Part shown: positions 53,331 through 62,481 of the stretch, piece after piece
Numbering within the stretch: position 1 is the first letter of the stretch
Layout of the letters: every line of letters begins with the position of its first letter
Assembly (NCBI GenBank): GCA_036401055.1
Contig: DASWWC010000214.1
Coordinates: forward strand, 1 to 64,000
Length of the DNA: 64,000 nt
Direction of reading: 5' to 3'
Source of the DNA: Pelomonas sp036401055
GTDB lineage: Bacteria > Pseudomonadota > Gammaproteobacteria > Burkholderiales > Burkholderiaceae_C
Program-made: the position numbers and the translations under genes
Notes under the pieces: model-generated
The model's input: the letters and a program-made list of their open reading frames with translations, nothing else
The model's database searches: none
Told to the model about the DNA's origin: nothing

Positions 53331-54515
53331 TCAGCGCCGGCGGGCTTCCAGCACGCTCAAGGACCCGCGCAGCGAGCGCAGGGCCTGCTCGGTGCGCGTC
53401 TCGCCGGGCGCGGGCAGCAGGCGCGCCTCGGGGTTGGCCAGCACGTCCTCGCGCAGCGTGAGGCCGGCGCGGGCGAACTGGGGCTTCAGCACCGCCGTGC
53501 GCTGGCGCAGCAGCTCGCGCGTGGCCTGGTAGGCGTGCTCGGCCAGGTGGCGGCGCTGGCGGTAGCTGAAGGTGTTGGCCAGGAAGAACTCGGCATCGCG
53601 CGGGTGCGGCTCGAACAGCAGGATGTCGGTCTGCGGATGGCTCAGTTCGTAGCCGCGCATGCCCAGCTCCAGCCGCGAGTGGATCAGCGAGCGGAAGGTC
53701 TGCGACAGCACCAGCGGCAGGCCGCCGTCCACCAGGCGGTGGATGCGCTGCTGGTCGTCGCGTGCCGCCGAGCGGCGGTCGCTGGCATAGGGCACCAGCG
53801 GGTTCAGGCAGATCAGCAGGTCCAGCCCGCGGTCCAGCAGCACGGAGGCGTGCAGGGTCTTCTTCAGCGCGCCGTCGACGAAGAAGCGTCCGTCGATCTC
53901 GACCGGCGGGAACAGGCCCGGCAGGGCCGCACTGGCCTGCACGGCGCGGGAGATGGGCACGTGGTCCCAGCCGGGCGCGCCGAAGGACACGGATTCGCCG
54001 CTGTCCAGGTCGGTGGCCACCAGCACCAGCGGGCGGCGCAGGCGGCGGAAGTCGTTGCTGCGGCCCGGCTGGGTCAGCACGCGGTTCAGCGCCTCGCCGA
54101 AGCGCTCGCTGCTGAGCATGCCGGTGGGAAGGGCCCGGCCCAGGCGCTCCAGCGTGGCCAGCTTGGAGCGCCCCTCCAGCAACACCTCGCGGGCACCGTC
54201 GGCCAGCAGGCCCGGCAGCAGCCGCAGGCGCTGGCCCAGTTCGGCCCAGGCCGGCTGCAGCAGCTCGGCGGGGTCGAAGCGATCCGGCGCTTCAGCGCTG
54301 TTCTCGATGAAGGCGGCGCACAGCTGGCGCGGCGTCATGCCGTTGGCCAGGCCGGCGGCGATGAAGCCGCCGGCGCTGACGCCGATGTAGCCATCGCAGG
54401 CGGTGAAGTCCAGGCCGTCGACGACCTCTTCCAAGGCGCAGAGGGCGCCAACTTCGTAGATGGCGCCCAGTGGGCCTCCGCCGGCCAGGGCCAGGCCTAT
54501 CCTGGCTTGGCGCAT
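53331..54515 (-). CDS. Patatin-like phospholipase
   Basis: This 394-aa lipid hydrolase has the oxyanion loop G-G-G-P-L-G (12-17), the nucleophile elbow G-V-S47-A-G and the catalytic aspartate in F-V-D-G-A near residue 213. It could be a phospholipase or a lipase acting on storage lipid. There is no signal peptide. It converges with the monooxygenase gene and lies 22 nt downstream of the phasin-like gene on the same strand, so lipid storage is a plausible context. Confidence 0.88.
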   Translation of the reverse strand: MRQARIGLALAGGGPLGAIYEVGALCALEEVVDGLDFTACDGYIGVSAGGFIAAGLANGMTPRQLCAAFIENSAEAPDRFDPAELLQPAWAELGQRLRLLPGLLADGAREVLLEGRSKLATLERLGRALPTGMLSSERFGEALNRVLTQPGRSNDFRRLRRPLVLVATDLDSGESVSFGAPGWDHVPISRAVQASAALPGLFPPVEIDGRFFVDGALKKTLHASVLLDRGLDLLICLNPLVPYASDRRSAARDDQQRIHRLVDGGLPLVLSQTFRSLIHSRLELGMRGYELSHPQTDILLFEPHPRDAEFFLANTFSYRQRRHLAEHAYQATRELLRQRTAVLKPQFARAGLTLREDVLANPEARLLPAPGETRTEQALRSLRGSLSVLEARRR

Positions 54516-54537
54516 GGTCGTCAGGTGCTAGGAGCGA

Positions 54538-55155
54538 TCAGGCCGCGGGCGCGGCGGGCTTCTTGGCAGCCGGGGCCTTCTTGGCCGGAGCGGCCTTCTT
54601 CGCTGCAGGTTTGGCAGCAGGCTTGGCCGCCGCCTTCTTGGCGGGGGCGGCAGCGGGCTTGGCAGCCGGGTCCTTCTTGGCCGGAGCGGCCTTCTTCGCG
54701 GCGGCCTTCTTGGCCGGCTCGGCGCCGGTGGCCTTGGCCAGGGCGTCGATGCGCTTGATCAGCGCGTCGATGTCGCCCTTGGTGGGCACGCCCAGACCTT
54801 GCAGCGCCTTGGCCACGCGGGCTTCGAAGATGGATTCCAGCTTGTCCCAGTGCTGGCCGGCCTTGGCGCCGACGTCACCGGCCACGCCGCTGACCTTGCT
54901 GGCCACGGCGCTGAGCTTGTCCTCGGCGGCGGACTGGGTCTTCTTCTGCAGCTTCACGCCTTCGGCGACCAGCGCTTCGAAGACCTTGCCGCCCTCGCCC
55001 TGGGCCTTGGAGAAGGAGGCCAGACCGGCGGCCCAGATCTGCTGGGCGCTGTCCTTGATGTTCTGCGCCATCGCGCTGTCGAGCAGACCCGCCGGGAAGC
55101 CGGTGGCGGCGGCAGCCTTCTTCTTGTCAGCCATCTTCTGGAGCTTCTTGACCAT
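54538..55155 (-). CDS. Phasin-like granule-associated protein with Lys/Ala-rich tail
   Basis: This 205-aa protein has an N-terminal ~145-residue helical phasin-type region (D-S-A-Q-Q-I-W-A-A-G, F-E-A-L-V-A-E-G). A long low-complexity tail of A, K and P repeats follows (about 146-205), like histone H1 and PhaF. PhaF-type proteins coat polyhydroxyalkanoate granules and bind DNA through such tails, helping granule segregation. AAGGA lies before the ATG. Confidence 0.85.
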   Translation of the reverse strand: MVKKLQKMADKKKAAAATGFPAGLLDSAMAQNIKDSAQQIWAAGLASFSKAQGEGGKVFEALVAEGVKLQKKTQSAAEDKLSAVASKVSGVAGDVGAKAGQHWDKLESIFEARVAKALQGLGVPTKGDIDALIKRIDALAKATGAEPAKKAAAKKAAPAKKDPAAKPAAAPAKKAAAKPAAKPAAKKAAPAKKAPAAKKPAAPAA

Positions 55156-55328
55156 GGTTGTCCTTTCGAGTGTGCGAGTTCGCGGGAGTCACTTTAGCCG
55201 CCGCATGCCCCGTCGGCACGGGCGTTCCTAGTGGCAGCGCTCTATGCCCGGCCCCGGGAAAGTGCGCAGCGAAGGGGCTGCAGCCCTGGTGAAGAATCAG
55301 GCGAAACCCCCAAAGCAGGAGACTCCGC

Positions 55329-57317
55329 ATGCAGTATTTCGTCACTGGCGCCACCGGCTTCATCGGCAAGCGACTCGTCAAGAAGCTGCTGGCCCGGCGC
55401 GGCAGCACGGTCCACTTCCTGATGCGCGAGGAGAGCGCCGACAAGCTGCCCGGCCTGCTGGCCTACTGGGGCGTCAGCAAGACCCGCGCGATTCCCGTCT
55501 ACGGCGACCTGACGAGCAAGAAGCTGGGCGTGGCCAGCGACGTCATCAAGAGCCTGAAGGGCCAGATCGACCACCTCTACCACCTGGCCGCCGTCTACGA
55601 CCTGGGCGCCGACGAAGAGGCGCAGGTGGCCGTCAACATCGAGGGCACCCGCTCGATGGTGGAGTTCGCGCAGGCCATCGACGCGGGCCATGTGCACCAT
55701 GTGTCCTCCATCGCCGCGGCCGGCCTGTACGAAGGCGTGTTCCGCGAGGACATGTTCGACGAGGCCGAGAACCTCGACCACCCGTACTTCATGACCAAGC
55801 ACGAGAGCGAGAAGATCGTGCGCAAGGAATGCAGGAGGCCGTGGACGGTCTATCGCCCCGCGCTGGTGGTGGGCGACTCCACCACCGGCGAGATGGACAA
55901 GATCGACGGCCCGTACTACTTCTTCAAGCTGATCCAGCGCATGCGCCAGATCCTGCCGCCGTGGATGCCCAGCGTGGGCCTGGAGGGCGGGCGCATCAAC
56001 ATCGTGCCGGTGGACTTCGTCGTCGACGCGCTGGACCACATCTCGCACAAGATCCACAAGAGCCAGGGCTGCTACCACCTCGTGGACCCCAAGGGCTACC
56101 GCGTCGGCGACGTGCTGGACATCTTCAGCAAGGCCGCGCATGCGCCCAAGATGAATCTGTTCATCAACGCGGCGCTGATGGGCTTCATCCCCAAGAGCGT
56201 CAAGAAGGGGCTGATGGCGCTGGCGCCGGTGCGCCGCATCCGCAACGCGGTGATGAAGGACCTCGGCCTGCCCGAGGACATGTTCACCTTCATCAATTAC
56301 CCGACGCGCTTCGACTGCCGCGACACCGAGGCCGTGCTGAAGGGCTCTGGCATCTCCTGCCCCGACCTGAACGACTACGCGTGGCGGCTGTGGGACTACT
56401 GGGAGCGCCACCTGGACCCGGCGCTGTTCATCGACCGTTCGCTGAAGGGTGCGACCGGCGGCAAGGTGGTGCTGGTGACCGGCGGCTCGTCGGGCATCGG
56501 CCTGGCCGCGGCCATCAAGTTCGCCGAGGCCGGCGCCGTCACGCTGATCTGCGCGCGCGACCAGGCCAAGCTGGACGAGGCCGTCAAGGAGATCAAGGAC
56601 AAGGCCGGCAAGCAGGCTCAGATCTACGCCTTCGCCTGCGACATCGCCGATGCGGAGGGCTGCGCCAATCTCATCGAGTGGTGCAACACCTTCGGCGGCG
56701 TCGACTTCCTCATCAACAACGCCGGCCGTTCCATCCGCCGTGCCGTGGAGAGCAGCTACGACCGCTTCCACGACTTCCAGCGCACGATGGACCTGAACTA
56801 CTTCGGGTGCCTGCGCGTGACCATGGGCCTGCTGCCCGGCATGGCAGCCAAGAAGAAGGGCCACATCGTCAACATCAGCTCCATCGGCGTGCTGACGAAT
56901 GCGCCGCGCTTCTCGGCCTACGTTGCATCGAAGGCCGCGCTGGACGCGTGGACGCGCTGCGCGGCCAGCGAGTTCGCCGACACCGGCGTCACGTTCACGA
57001 CCATCAACATGCCGCTGGTGCGCACGCCCATGATCGCGCCCACCAAGATCTACAACAACGTGCCCACGCTGTCGCCGGAAGAGGCGGCGGACATGATCGC
57101 CGAGGCCTGCATCAACAAGCCGGTGCGCATCGCGACGCGCCTGGGCGTGTCGGGCGAGTTGCTGCACGCCGCAGCGCCGCGCATCGCGCAGATCGTCATG
57201 AACACCTCGTTCCGCATGTTCCCGGACAGCGACGCGGCCAAGGGCGAGAAGGGTAAGGGTGGTTTGTCGCCCGAAGCGATCGCGCTGCAGCAGATGATGC
57301 GCGGCATCCACTTCTAA
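55329..57317 (+). CDS. Two-domain SDR fatty acyl-CoA/aldehyde reductase (Maqu_2507-like)
   Basis: This 662-aa protein is a fusion of an extended SDR (N-terminal T-G-A-T-G-F-I-G at 7-14) and a classical SDR (T-G-G-S-S-G-I-G at 384-391, catalytic Y531 and K535). Length, domain order and long identical stretches such as N-I-E-G-T-R, H-H-V-S-S-I-A-A-A-G-L and I-N-Y-P-T-R-F-D match the Marinobacter fatty acyl reductase that makes fatty alcohols for wax esters, as I remember that sequence. It probably reduces acyl-CoA to alcohol using NADPH. AGGAG precedes the ATG. Confidence 0.85.
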   Translation: MQYFVTGATGFIGKRLVKKLLARRGSTVHFLMREESADKLPGLLAYWGVSKTRAIPVYGDLTSKKLGVASDVIKSLKGQIDHLYHLAAVYDLGADEEAQVAVNIEGTRSMVEFAQAIDAGHVHHVSSIAAAGLYEGVFREDMFDEAENLDHPYFMTKHESEKIVRKECRRPWTVYRPALVVGDSTTGEMDKIDGPYYFFKLIQRMRQILPPWMPSVGLEGGRINIVPVDFVVDALDHISHKIHKSQGCYHLVDPKGYRVGDVLDIFSKAAHAPKMNLFINAALMGFIPKSVKKGLMALAPVRRIRNAVMKDLGLPEDMFTFINYPTRFDCRDTEAVLKGSGISCPDLNDYAWRLWDYWERHLDPALFIDRSLKGATGGKVVLVTGGSSGIGLAAAIKFAEAGAVTLICARDQAKLDEAVKEIKDKAGKQAQIYAFACDIADAEGCANLIEWCNTFGGVDFLINNAGRSIRRAVESSYDRFHDFQRTMDLNYFGCLRVTMGLLPGMAAKKKGHIVNISSIGVLTNAPRFSAYVASKAALDAWTRCAASEFADTGVTFTTINMPLVRTPMIAPTKIYNNVPTLSPEEAADMIAEACINKPVRIATRLGVSGELLHAAAPRIAQIVMNTSFRMFPDSDAAKGEKGKGGLSPEAIALQQMMRGIHF

Positions 57318-57336
57318 AGTCGGACACTCTGCCCGG

Positions 57337-57360
57337 GCCCGGCCTTGGCCGGGCTTTTTC
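57337..57360 (+). terminator. Terminator after the fatty acyl reductase gene
   Basis: GCCCGGCC (57337-57344) and GGCCGGGC (57347-57354) pair, followed by TTTTTC. It isolates the reductase gene from the acetyltransferase gene that starts at 57379. Confidence 0.85.
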
Positions 57361-57378
57361 GTTCAGGGGACTGAAGAC

Positions 57379-57927
57379 ATGCTGAGAGGACAACGCGTCG
57401 GCCTGCGCTACGTGACCGAGGACGACCTGCCGGGGCTCAAGCACGCGGTGGGTGACCCGCAGGTGTCGGGGCCCTTCGTGGGCTCGCGCATGACGCCGCC
57501 CTACGTGATGGATCAGCGCTGGAAGGACAGCGGTTTCGCCAGCGAGGATGCCGAACGCCTGATGGTCTGCCACCTGATCGACGGCAGCGTCATCGGCAAT
57601 GTGGTGCACTTCGCCGCGGCGCGCTACACGACGGCGCGCGAGATCGGCTGGACCATGACCGACATCGCCATGCGCGGCCAGGGCCTGGCCACCGAGGCCG
57701 CAGGGCTGCTGGTGGACTATCTGTTCGAGAACTGGCCGGTGAACCGGCTGTCCTGCGGCATGTCGGTGCACAACCACGCGTCGCGGCGCGTGGCGGAGAA
57801 GTGCGGCTTCAGGCACGAGGGTGTGCAGCGAGGCATCGTCTTCGTGGGCGGCGAGTATGTGGACTGCCATTCGCTGGCCTTGCTGCGCAGCGACTGGCTA
57901 GCGATGAAGGGCGGGACCCATGGCTGA
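57379..57927 (+). CDS. GNAT-family acetyltransferase (RimJ/RimL-like)
   Basis: This 182-aa acetyltransferase begins L-R-G-Q-R-V-G-L-R-Y-V-T-E-D-D-L. It has the acetyl-CoA loop M-R-G-Q-G-L-A-T-E-A and V-A-E-K-C-G-F near the C-terminus, the layout of the ribosomal-protein/antibiotic acetyltransferase branch. The target is unknown. It overlaps the next gene by 8 nt. Confidence 0.85.
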   Translation: MLRGQRVGLRYVTEDDLPGLKHAVGDPQVSGPFVGSRMTPPYVMDQRWKDSGFASEDAERLMVCHLIDGSVIGNVVHFAAARYTTAREIGWTMTDIAMRGQGLATEAAGLLVDYLFENWPVNRLSCGMSVHNHASRRVAEKCGFRHEGVQRGIVFVGGEYVDCHSLALLRSDWLAMKGGTHG

Positions 57928-59143
57928 GCGGGAGTTCGACCTCATCGTCTTCGGCGCCACCGGCTTCACGGGCCGGCTGGTGGCCGAGTACCTGCATCTC
58001 AGCGGCGCCGCCAGCGTGCGCTGGGCCATTGCAGGCCGCAGCCTGGACAAGCTCGCCAAGGTGCGCGACGAGTTGCACCTGTCGCCGTCCGTCGCGCTGC
58101 TGCAGGCCGACGCGACCGACGCGGCGGTGCTGAAGGCACTGGTGGCGCGCACGCGCTGCGTCATCACGACGGTAGGCCCCTACCAGTTGCACGGCGAGCC
58201 GCTGGCGACCGCCTGCGCGGCGGGCGGTACCGACTATGTGGACCTCTGCGGTGAACCGCTGTGGATGGTGCGCATGACGCCTAAGCTGACGCCGCTGGCG
58301 CACAAGAGCGGCGCGCGCATCGTGTTCTCCTGCGGCTTCGACTCCATCCCCTTCGACCTCGGCGTGGTCTACCTGCAGGCCGAGGCGCAGGCACGCTTCG
58401 GCGCGCCGCTGCCGGAGGTGCGGGGTCGCGTGGCCCGGCTCAAGGGCAGGTTCTCCGGCGGCACCTTCGCCAGCCTGATGGAAACCGTCGAGGCTGTGCG
58501 CCGCGATCCGGCGCTGGTCAAGCTGATGGTCAACCCCTTCGCGTTGGCCGATGGTTTCAAGGGCCCCAAGCAGCCGGCCGGGCAGGGGGCGGATTTCGAC
58601 GACTGGGTCGACGCCTGGTGCGGCCCCTTCGTCATGGCCACCATCAACACGAAGAACATCCACCGCAGCAATGCGCTGCGTGGCCATCCCTGGGGGCGGG
58701 ACTTCATCTACAGCGAGATGCTGCTGACCGGCAAGCCGGGGCAGGGCGACAAGGGCCGCAAGAAGGCGTTCGCACTGGCCCGCTTCACGAAGCTGCAGAA
58801 CCTGGCGCTGGGTTTCGGGCCGACGCGCTTCCTGCTGCGGCGCTTCGTGCTGACCCAGCCGGGCGACGGGCCGGACAAGGCGGCTCGCGAGGCCGGGCGC
58901 TACGAGGTCTGGTTCACCGGTCGGACCGACGACGGGCAGCAACTGCGCGCCGTCGTCAAGGGCGACCGCGATCCCGGCTACGGCTCGACCTGCAAGCTCA
59001 TCAGCGAGGCAGCCCTGTGCCTGCTGCAGGACGTGGGGCATGACGCGACGCCCGGCGGTGTCTGGACGCCGGGCAGCGCCATGGGCCTGGCGCTGGTGCG
59101 GCGGCTGCAGGCGCGCGCGGGGCTGAGCTTCGAGATCGCATGA
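57920..59143 (+). CDS. Saccharopine-dehydrogenase-like / trans-acting enoyl-reductase-type oxidoreductase
   Basis: This 407-aa protein has an N-terminal Rossmann loop F-G-A-T-G-F-T-G and the saccharopine-dehydrogenase-like G-T-D-Y-V-D-L-C-G-E segment. The branch with S-C-G-F-D-S-I-P-F-D includes the mycobacterial trans-acting enoyl reductases and eukaryotic SCCPDH proteins, many linked to lipid metabolism. It is not a lysine-pathway enzyme. It is coupled to the GNAT gene and overlaps the LysR gene by 4 nt. Confidence 0.82.
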   Translation: MAEREFDLIVFGATGFTGRLVAEYLHLSGAASVRWAIAGRSLDKLAKVRDELHLSPSVALLQADATDAAVLKALVARTRCVITTVGPYQLHGEPLATACAAGGTDYVDLCGEPLWMVRMTPKLTPLAHKSGARIVFSCGFDSIPFDLGVVYLQAEAQARFGAPLPEVRGRVARLKGRFSGGTFASLMETVEAVRRDPALVKLMVNPFALADGFKGPKQPAGQGADFDDWVDAWCGPFVMATINTKNIHRSNALRGHPWGRDFIYSEMLLTGKPGQGDKGRKKAFALARFTKLQNLALGFGPTRFLLRRFVLTQPGDGPDKAAREAGRYEVWFTGRTDDGQQLRAVVKGDRDPGYGSTCKLISEAALCLLQDVGHDATPGGVWTPGSAMGLALVRRLQARAGLSFEIA

Positions 59144-60036
59144 GTGCCGGGGTGAAGACGCCCGCGCTGCAATGGGACGACCTGCGCATCGTGCTGGCCA
59201 TCGCGGAATGCGGCACGCTGTCGGCGGCGGCGGTGCAGCTGAACGTCAGCCATCCCACCCTGTCGCGGCGGCTGCAGCGCATCGAGCGGCGCCTGGGCAC
59301 GCGGCTGTTCGAGCGGCTGCCGGCGCTGCTGCGCCCTACCGAGGCGGGCGAGGAGGTCCGGCAACTGGCCCTGAGGCTGCGTGACGAGATCGGCGCACTC
59401 GAGCATCGCATCGGCGGACGCGACGCCGGCGCTGACGGCACGGTCAGGCTGACCGCTCCCGATGCGGTGGCCGAGTACCTGCTGCCCGGCATGCTGGCCG
59501 CCATCTGCCGCAACCAACCGGGGCTGCAACTGGACCTGCTGGTGTCCAACCAGCTGGTGTCGCTGGCGCAGCGTCAGGCGGACATTGCGCTGCGTGTCAC
59601 CGGCAAGCCGGACGAGGCCCTGAGCGGTCGCCAGGTCGGAGCCGTGGCGATGGCGGTATATGCCGCGCGCGGCCTGGCTGCTGCCGAGCGCGCCGGCATG
59701 CCCTGGGTTGGCTTCGACGCGGCACTGGCCTGCAGCGGCCCCGGCGCGTGGATGGCCGCCCATGTGCCCGAGGACAGCATCCGCTTGCGTGCGAACACGC
59801 TGCTCGGCGCCGCTCAGGCGGTGCGGGCGGGCATAGGTTGCGGCGTGCTGCCCTGCTTCGTCGGCGGCGCGCTGCCCGACCTGGTGCGCCTGGGCGAGCC
59901 GCTGCCCGGCCTGACCCAGCCTTTGTGGATGCTGATGCACCCCGACATGGCCCGGCTGCCGCGCGTGAGGCGGGCCAGCGAGGCGCTGGCCGAGCAGTTG
60001 CGTGATGCGGCGCCGCGGCTGGGCGGCCAGGGCTAG
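59140..60036 (+). CDS. LysR-family transcriptional regulator
   Basis: This 298-aa regulator has an N-terminal winged helix-turn-helix (residues ~12-70, with L-S-A-A-A-V-Q-L-N-V-S-H-P-T-L-S-R-R-L) and a C-terminal effector domain. It is unusual in being cotranscribed after the enzyme genes rather than divergent. It ends in a 4-nt tail-to-tail overlap with the glutathione transferase gene. Confidence 0.92.
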   Translation: MSAGVKTPALQWDDLRIVLAIAECGTLSAAAVQLNVSHPTLSRRLQRIERRLGTRLFERLPALLRPTEAGEEVRQLALRLRDEIGALEHRIGGRDAGADGTVRLTAPDAVAEYLLPGMLAAICRNQPGLQLDLLVSNQLVSLAQRQADIALRVTGKPDEALSGRQVGAVAMAVYAARGLAAAERAGMPWVGFDAALACSGPGAWMAAHVPEDSIRLRANTLLGAAQAVRAGIGCGVLPCFVGGALPDLVRLGEPLPGLTQPLWMLMHPDMARLPRVRRASEALAEQLRDAAPRLGGQG

Positions 60037-60692
60037 ATCAGGCTGGACAGCCGCGAGCCGCGCGTGGCCAGGTAGTGGCGAAAGCGCTGGCCGTAGTCGC
60101 TCGCGACGGCCTGCCGCACGCTGGGGCGTGCCGCCAGCGAGCGGCGGTAGGCCGGCACCCGTGCCAGCCCGTCGAACACGCCGAAGTCGCCGATTTGGTC
60201 AAAGCTGTCGAACAGGCGGAACAGCGGCGCGAATGCGGCGTCGACGAGTCCGAACTCCGCGCCGTCGAAGTAGGGCCCGCCGCCGAGCTGGCCTTCCAGT
60301 GTCTTGAAGCGTGCCGCCAGGTCGGCGCACTTGCGCTCGAACGACGCGGCGTCGGGGGCCGAATAGAAGGCGAACACGTCGCCGACGACGGCCGACGCGA
60401 ACTCGACCCAGGCGCGCTGCCGGGCGCGCGCGGCAGGCTCGGTGGGCAGCAGGGGAATGGCGGGCGCGACCTCCTCGATGTACTCGCAGATCACGGCCGA
60501 CTCGAAGACGACGGCATCGCCGTGGCGCAGTACCGGCACCTTGCCCAGCGGCGAGAGTTGGTGGAACCAAGCCGGCTTGTCGGCCAGCTCGATGTAGGTG
60601 CGCTCGAAGGCGAGGCTCTTCTCGCCGAGCTGGATGGCGGCGCGTTGGGTGTAGGGGCAGAGGTGGTTGCTGATCAGCTCGAAGGCGGGCAT
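60033..60692 (-). CDS. Glutathione S-transferase
   Basis: This 219-aa protein has an N-terminal thioredoxin-fold domain with C-P-Y-T-Q-R-A (the C-P-Y active-site pattern), the glutathione-binding K-V-P-V-L and E-S-A-V-I-C-E-Y-I-E-E, and an all-helical C-terminal domain. It is of the omega/DHAR-like cysteine type. The ATG at 60692 is chosen because it places the first strand normally; a longer version to 60722 is possible. Confidence 0.88.
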   Translation of the reverse strand: MPAFELISNHLCPYTQRAAIQLGEKSLAFERTYIELADKPAWFHQLSPLGKVPVLRHGDAVVFESAVICEYIEEVAPAIPLLPTEPAARARQRAWVEFASAVVGDVFAFYSAPDAASFERKCADLAARFKTLEGQLGGGPYFDGAEFGLVDAAFAPLFRLFDSFDQIGDFGVFDGLARVPAYRRSLAARPSVRQAVASDYGQRFRHYLATRGSRLSSLI

Positions 60693-60795
60693 GGCGGGGT
60701 CGGTGGTGAAGTGAGGCTCCACGGTAGGCCGGCATGCCGCGTCACGCCATTGCGCAGATATTCAGGCCGCTGTGCAGAAATGTTCAGCCGTCCGC

Positions 60796-61260
60796 TCAGC
60801 CGCGCCGTATCAGCGCCGCATAGCAGCCGCGTCGCGCGTAGTGCGCATGCACATAGGCCACGTCCGGCCGGGCCAGCAGCCGCTCGATGAGCGCCTTGAC
60901 CGCGTCACCTTCGGCGATGTCCGCATCGACCATCATGTGCCGCTCGTCGAAGGCGCGCAGCGACATCAGGCTGCGCAGCATGACGGGCAGCTGGTCGACC
61001 GCATCGAAGCTCGTGTCGGCATGCTCGCGCACGAAGACGGCATGGCGCGAGCGGTAGGGGGTGTCGGCGGACTGGTGTTCGTGGTTGACGAGCAGCACGG
61101 TCTCGCCGGGGCGGGCCAGCCGCAGTTCGATGCGGTCAGGGAATCGGTCCTGTTCGCCCGCGATCAGGCGCTGCGCGCCGTGGCGTGCAAGGTCGGCGTC
61201 GCTGAGACCGAACAGGTGGGCAAAGGCTTGGGCGGGCAGCCCGGTGATGCGGTAGGACAT
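60796..61260 (-). CDS. DUF1203 protein
   Basis: This 154-aa protein matches DUF1203: Y-R-I-T-G-L-P-A-x-A-F-A-H-L-F-G-L-S, then L-L-V-N-H-E-H-Q-x-A-D-T-P-Y-R-S-x-H-A-V-F-V-R-E. Its function is unknown. It is soluble, with several conserved histidines. It is probably transcribed alone. Confidence 0.88.
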   Translation of the reverse strand: MSYRITGLPAQAFAHLFGLSDADLARHGAQRLIAGEQDRFPDRIELRLARPGETVLLVNHEHQSADTPYRSRHAVFVREHADTSFDAVDQLPVMLRSLMSLRAFDERHMMVDADIAEGDAVKALIERLLARPDVAYVHAHYARRGCYAALIRRG

Positions 61261-61336
61261 GGGAGCTCCGTTGAAGGGATGCCCCGGATTCTTCGCAGCC
61301 GGCCGGCCCGTGTCTGGCCGCTATCGGACCTGGAGT

Positions 61337-61828
61337 TCAGTCCCGCCCGGCCGGCCGCTCGAAGCCGTTGTCCACCCAGGCCTCGACCGCCGACTGGCTG
61401 AAGCGGAAGTTGGCCGCCACCTTGACCTGGGCCAGTTGCTCGCCCGCTGCGTCGTGCGCGCGCAGCCAGGCGAACGGGTCCTCCTCAGCGGGCACGATCT
61501 CCAGCGTGACCTTGATCCAGTTGCCGTCGCGGGCGACGTGCAAGGCCTTGTTCAGCTGCGCATGCAACTGCTGCTCGTGGCGGCGGATGACCTCGGAGGC
61601 CGTCTTGACCAGCGTGTTGAAGGCACTGGTGTCCAGCGGCTTGGGGTTCTTCTTGTCGCGGCCCATGGTCCAGGGGCCGACGAGGGCCGGCTCGCTTTCG
61701 CCGGCCTTGAACATCGCGACGGCCCAGCCCTCGTCGTCCTCGTTCTTGATGACCTGGGCCGTCCAGCCGTTGTCGCGCCACAGGCGGGGTTCGTGCAGGG
61801 GCTCGTCGAGGTCGGCGGTGTCGGACAT
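61337..61828 (-). CDS. Conserved hypothetical protein (163 aa)
   Basis: I do not recognise a domain. It is soluble and charged with many tryptophans (L-W-R-D-N-G-W-T, N-W-I-K-V-T), and probably alpha/beta. A good ATG lies within 10 bp of a terminator that isolates it from the lipoprotein gene upstream. Codon use matches the host, so it is likely a real, conserved betaproteobacterial protein. Confidence 0.7.
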   Translation of the reverse strand: MSDTADLDEPLHEPRLWRDNGWTAQVIKNEDDEGWAVAMFKAGESEPALVGPWTMGRDKKNPKPLDTSAFNTLVKTASEVIRRHEQQLHAQLNKALHVARDGNWIKVTLEIVPAEEDPFAWLRAHDAAGEQLAQVKVAANFRFSQSAVEAWVDNGFERPAGRD

Positions 61829-61837
61829 GGAAACAAA

Positions 61838-61861
61838 AATGGCGGGACAGGGCCCGCCATT
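61838..61861 (-). terminator. Terminator of the lipoprotein gene (minus strand)
   Basis: AATGGCGGG (61838-61846) and CCCGCCATT (61853-61861) form a 9-bp stem. On the minus strand a T-rich run (TTTGTTTCC) follows, just after the lipoprotein stop and before the next minus-strand gene. Confidence 0.8.
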
Positions 61862-61891
61862 GTCGGTGCGCGAGAAGCGCGTGTCGGCGCG

Positions 61892-62383
61892 TCAGCTGGC
61901 GGTCGCCGAAGCGGCCGGCTGGACGGCCGGTGCGCGGGTGATGCGGGTCTTGCCGCCGGTCGTCACGAGGACGACGGGGTCGCCGGCGTTGAAGCTCTCG
62001 GTGCCCTTGGCCTGCACGATGGAACGGCGCTCGCCGTTGCGCAGCTGCACGATGATTTCAAGCGCCTCCTCGCGCGTGGCCGAGCGCTCGATGGCATTGC
62101 CGATGACCGCACCGGCCACGGCCCCCAGCACGCCGACGATCTGTCCTTCGCGTCGGCCGCCCACCGTGCTGCCGGCAATGGCACCGGTCACACCGCCGGC
62201 AACGCCGCCGATGCCGCTCTGCGAGCCGTCCACGACGACGGGGCGAGACGACAGCACGGTCGCGTCCTGCACTTGCGACAGGCGCTGCGCGTCGCCGCGC
62301 TGGACCACGTCGGGGCTGGTCGTGGAGCAGGCAGAGAGCGCCAGCGCCGCCGCCAGGGTGAGGGAAGTCATGAGCTTGGACAT
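61892..62383 (-). CDS. Glycine-zipper outer membrane lipoprotein (SlyB-like)
   Basis: This 163-aa lipoprotein has a signal peptide ending in the lipobox L-S-A-C19. A glycine-zipper stretch of two short hydrophobic G-x-x-x-G helices (~residues 55-100) is typical of SlyB/PcpA-type envelope proteins. A C-terminal beta-rich region follows. The ATG at 62383 has AAGGAG nearby. It probably sits in the outer membrane. Confidence 0.88.
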   Translation of the reverse strand: MSKLMTSLTLAAALALSACSTTSPDVVQRGDAQRLSQVQDATVLSSRPVVVDGSQSGIGGVAGGVTGAIAGSTVGGRREGQIVGVLGAVAGAVIGNAIERSATREEALEIIVQLRNGERRSIVQAKGTESFNAGDPVVLVTTGGKTRITRAPAVQPAASATAS

Positions 62384-62481
62384 TCGAGTAACTCCTTGGG
62401 CAAGACAGCCGCCCAACGTGTCGAATTGTCCCGCCGTTGACGGCCTGAGGCCGCGAGCTACAACTCTTTACGCCGCAACTG

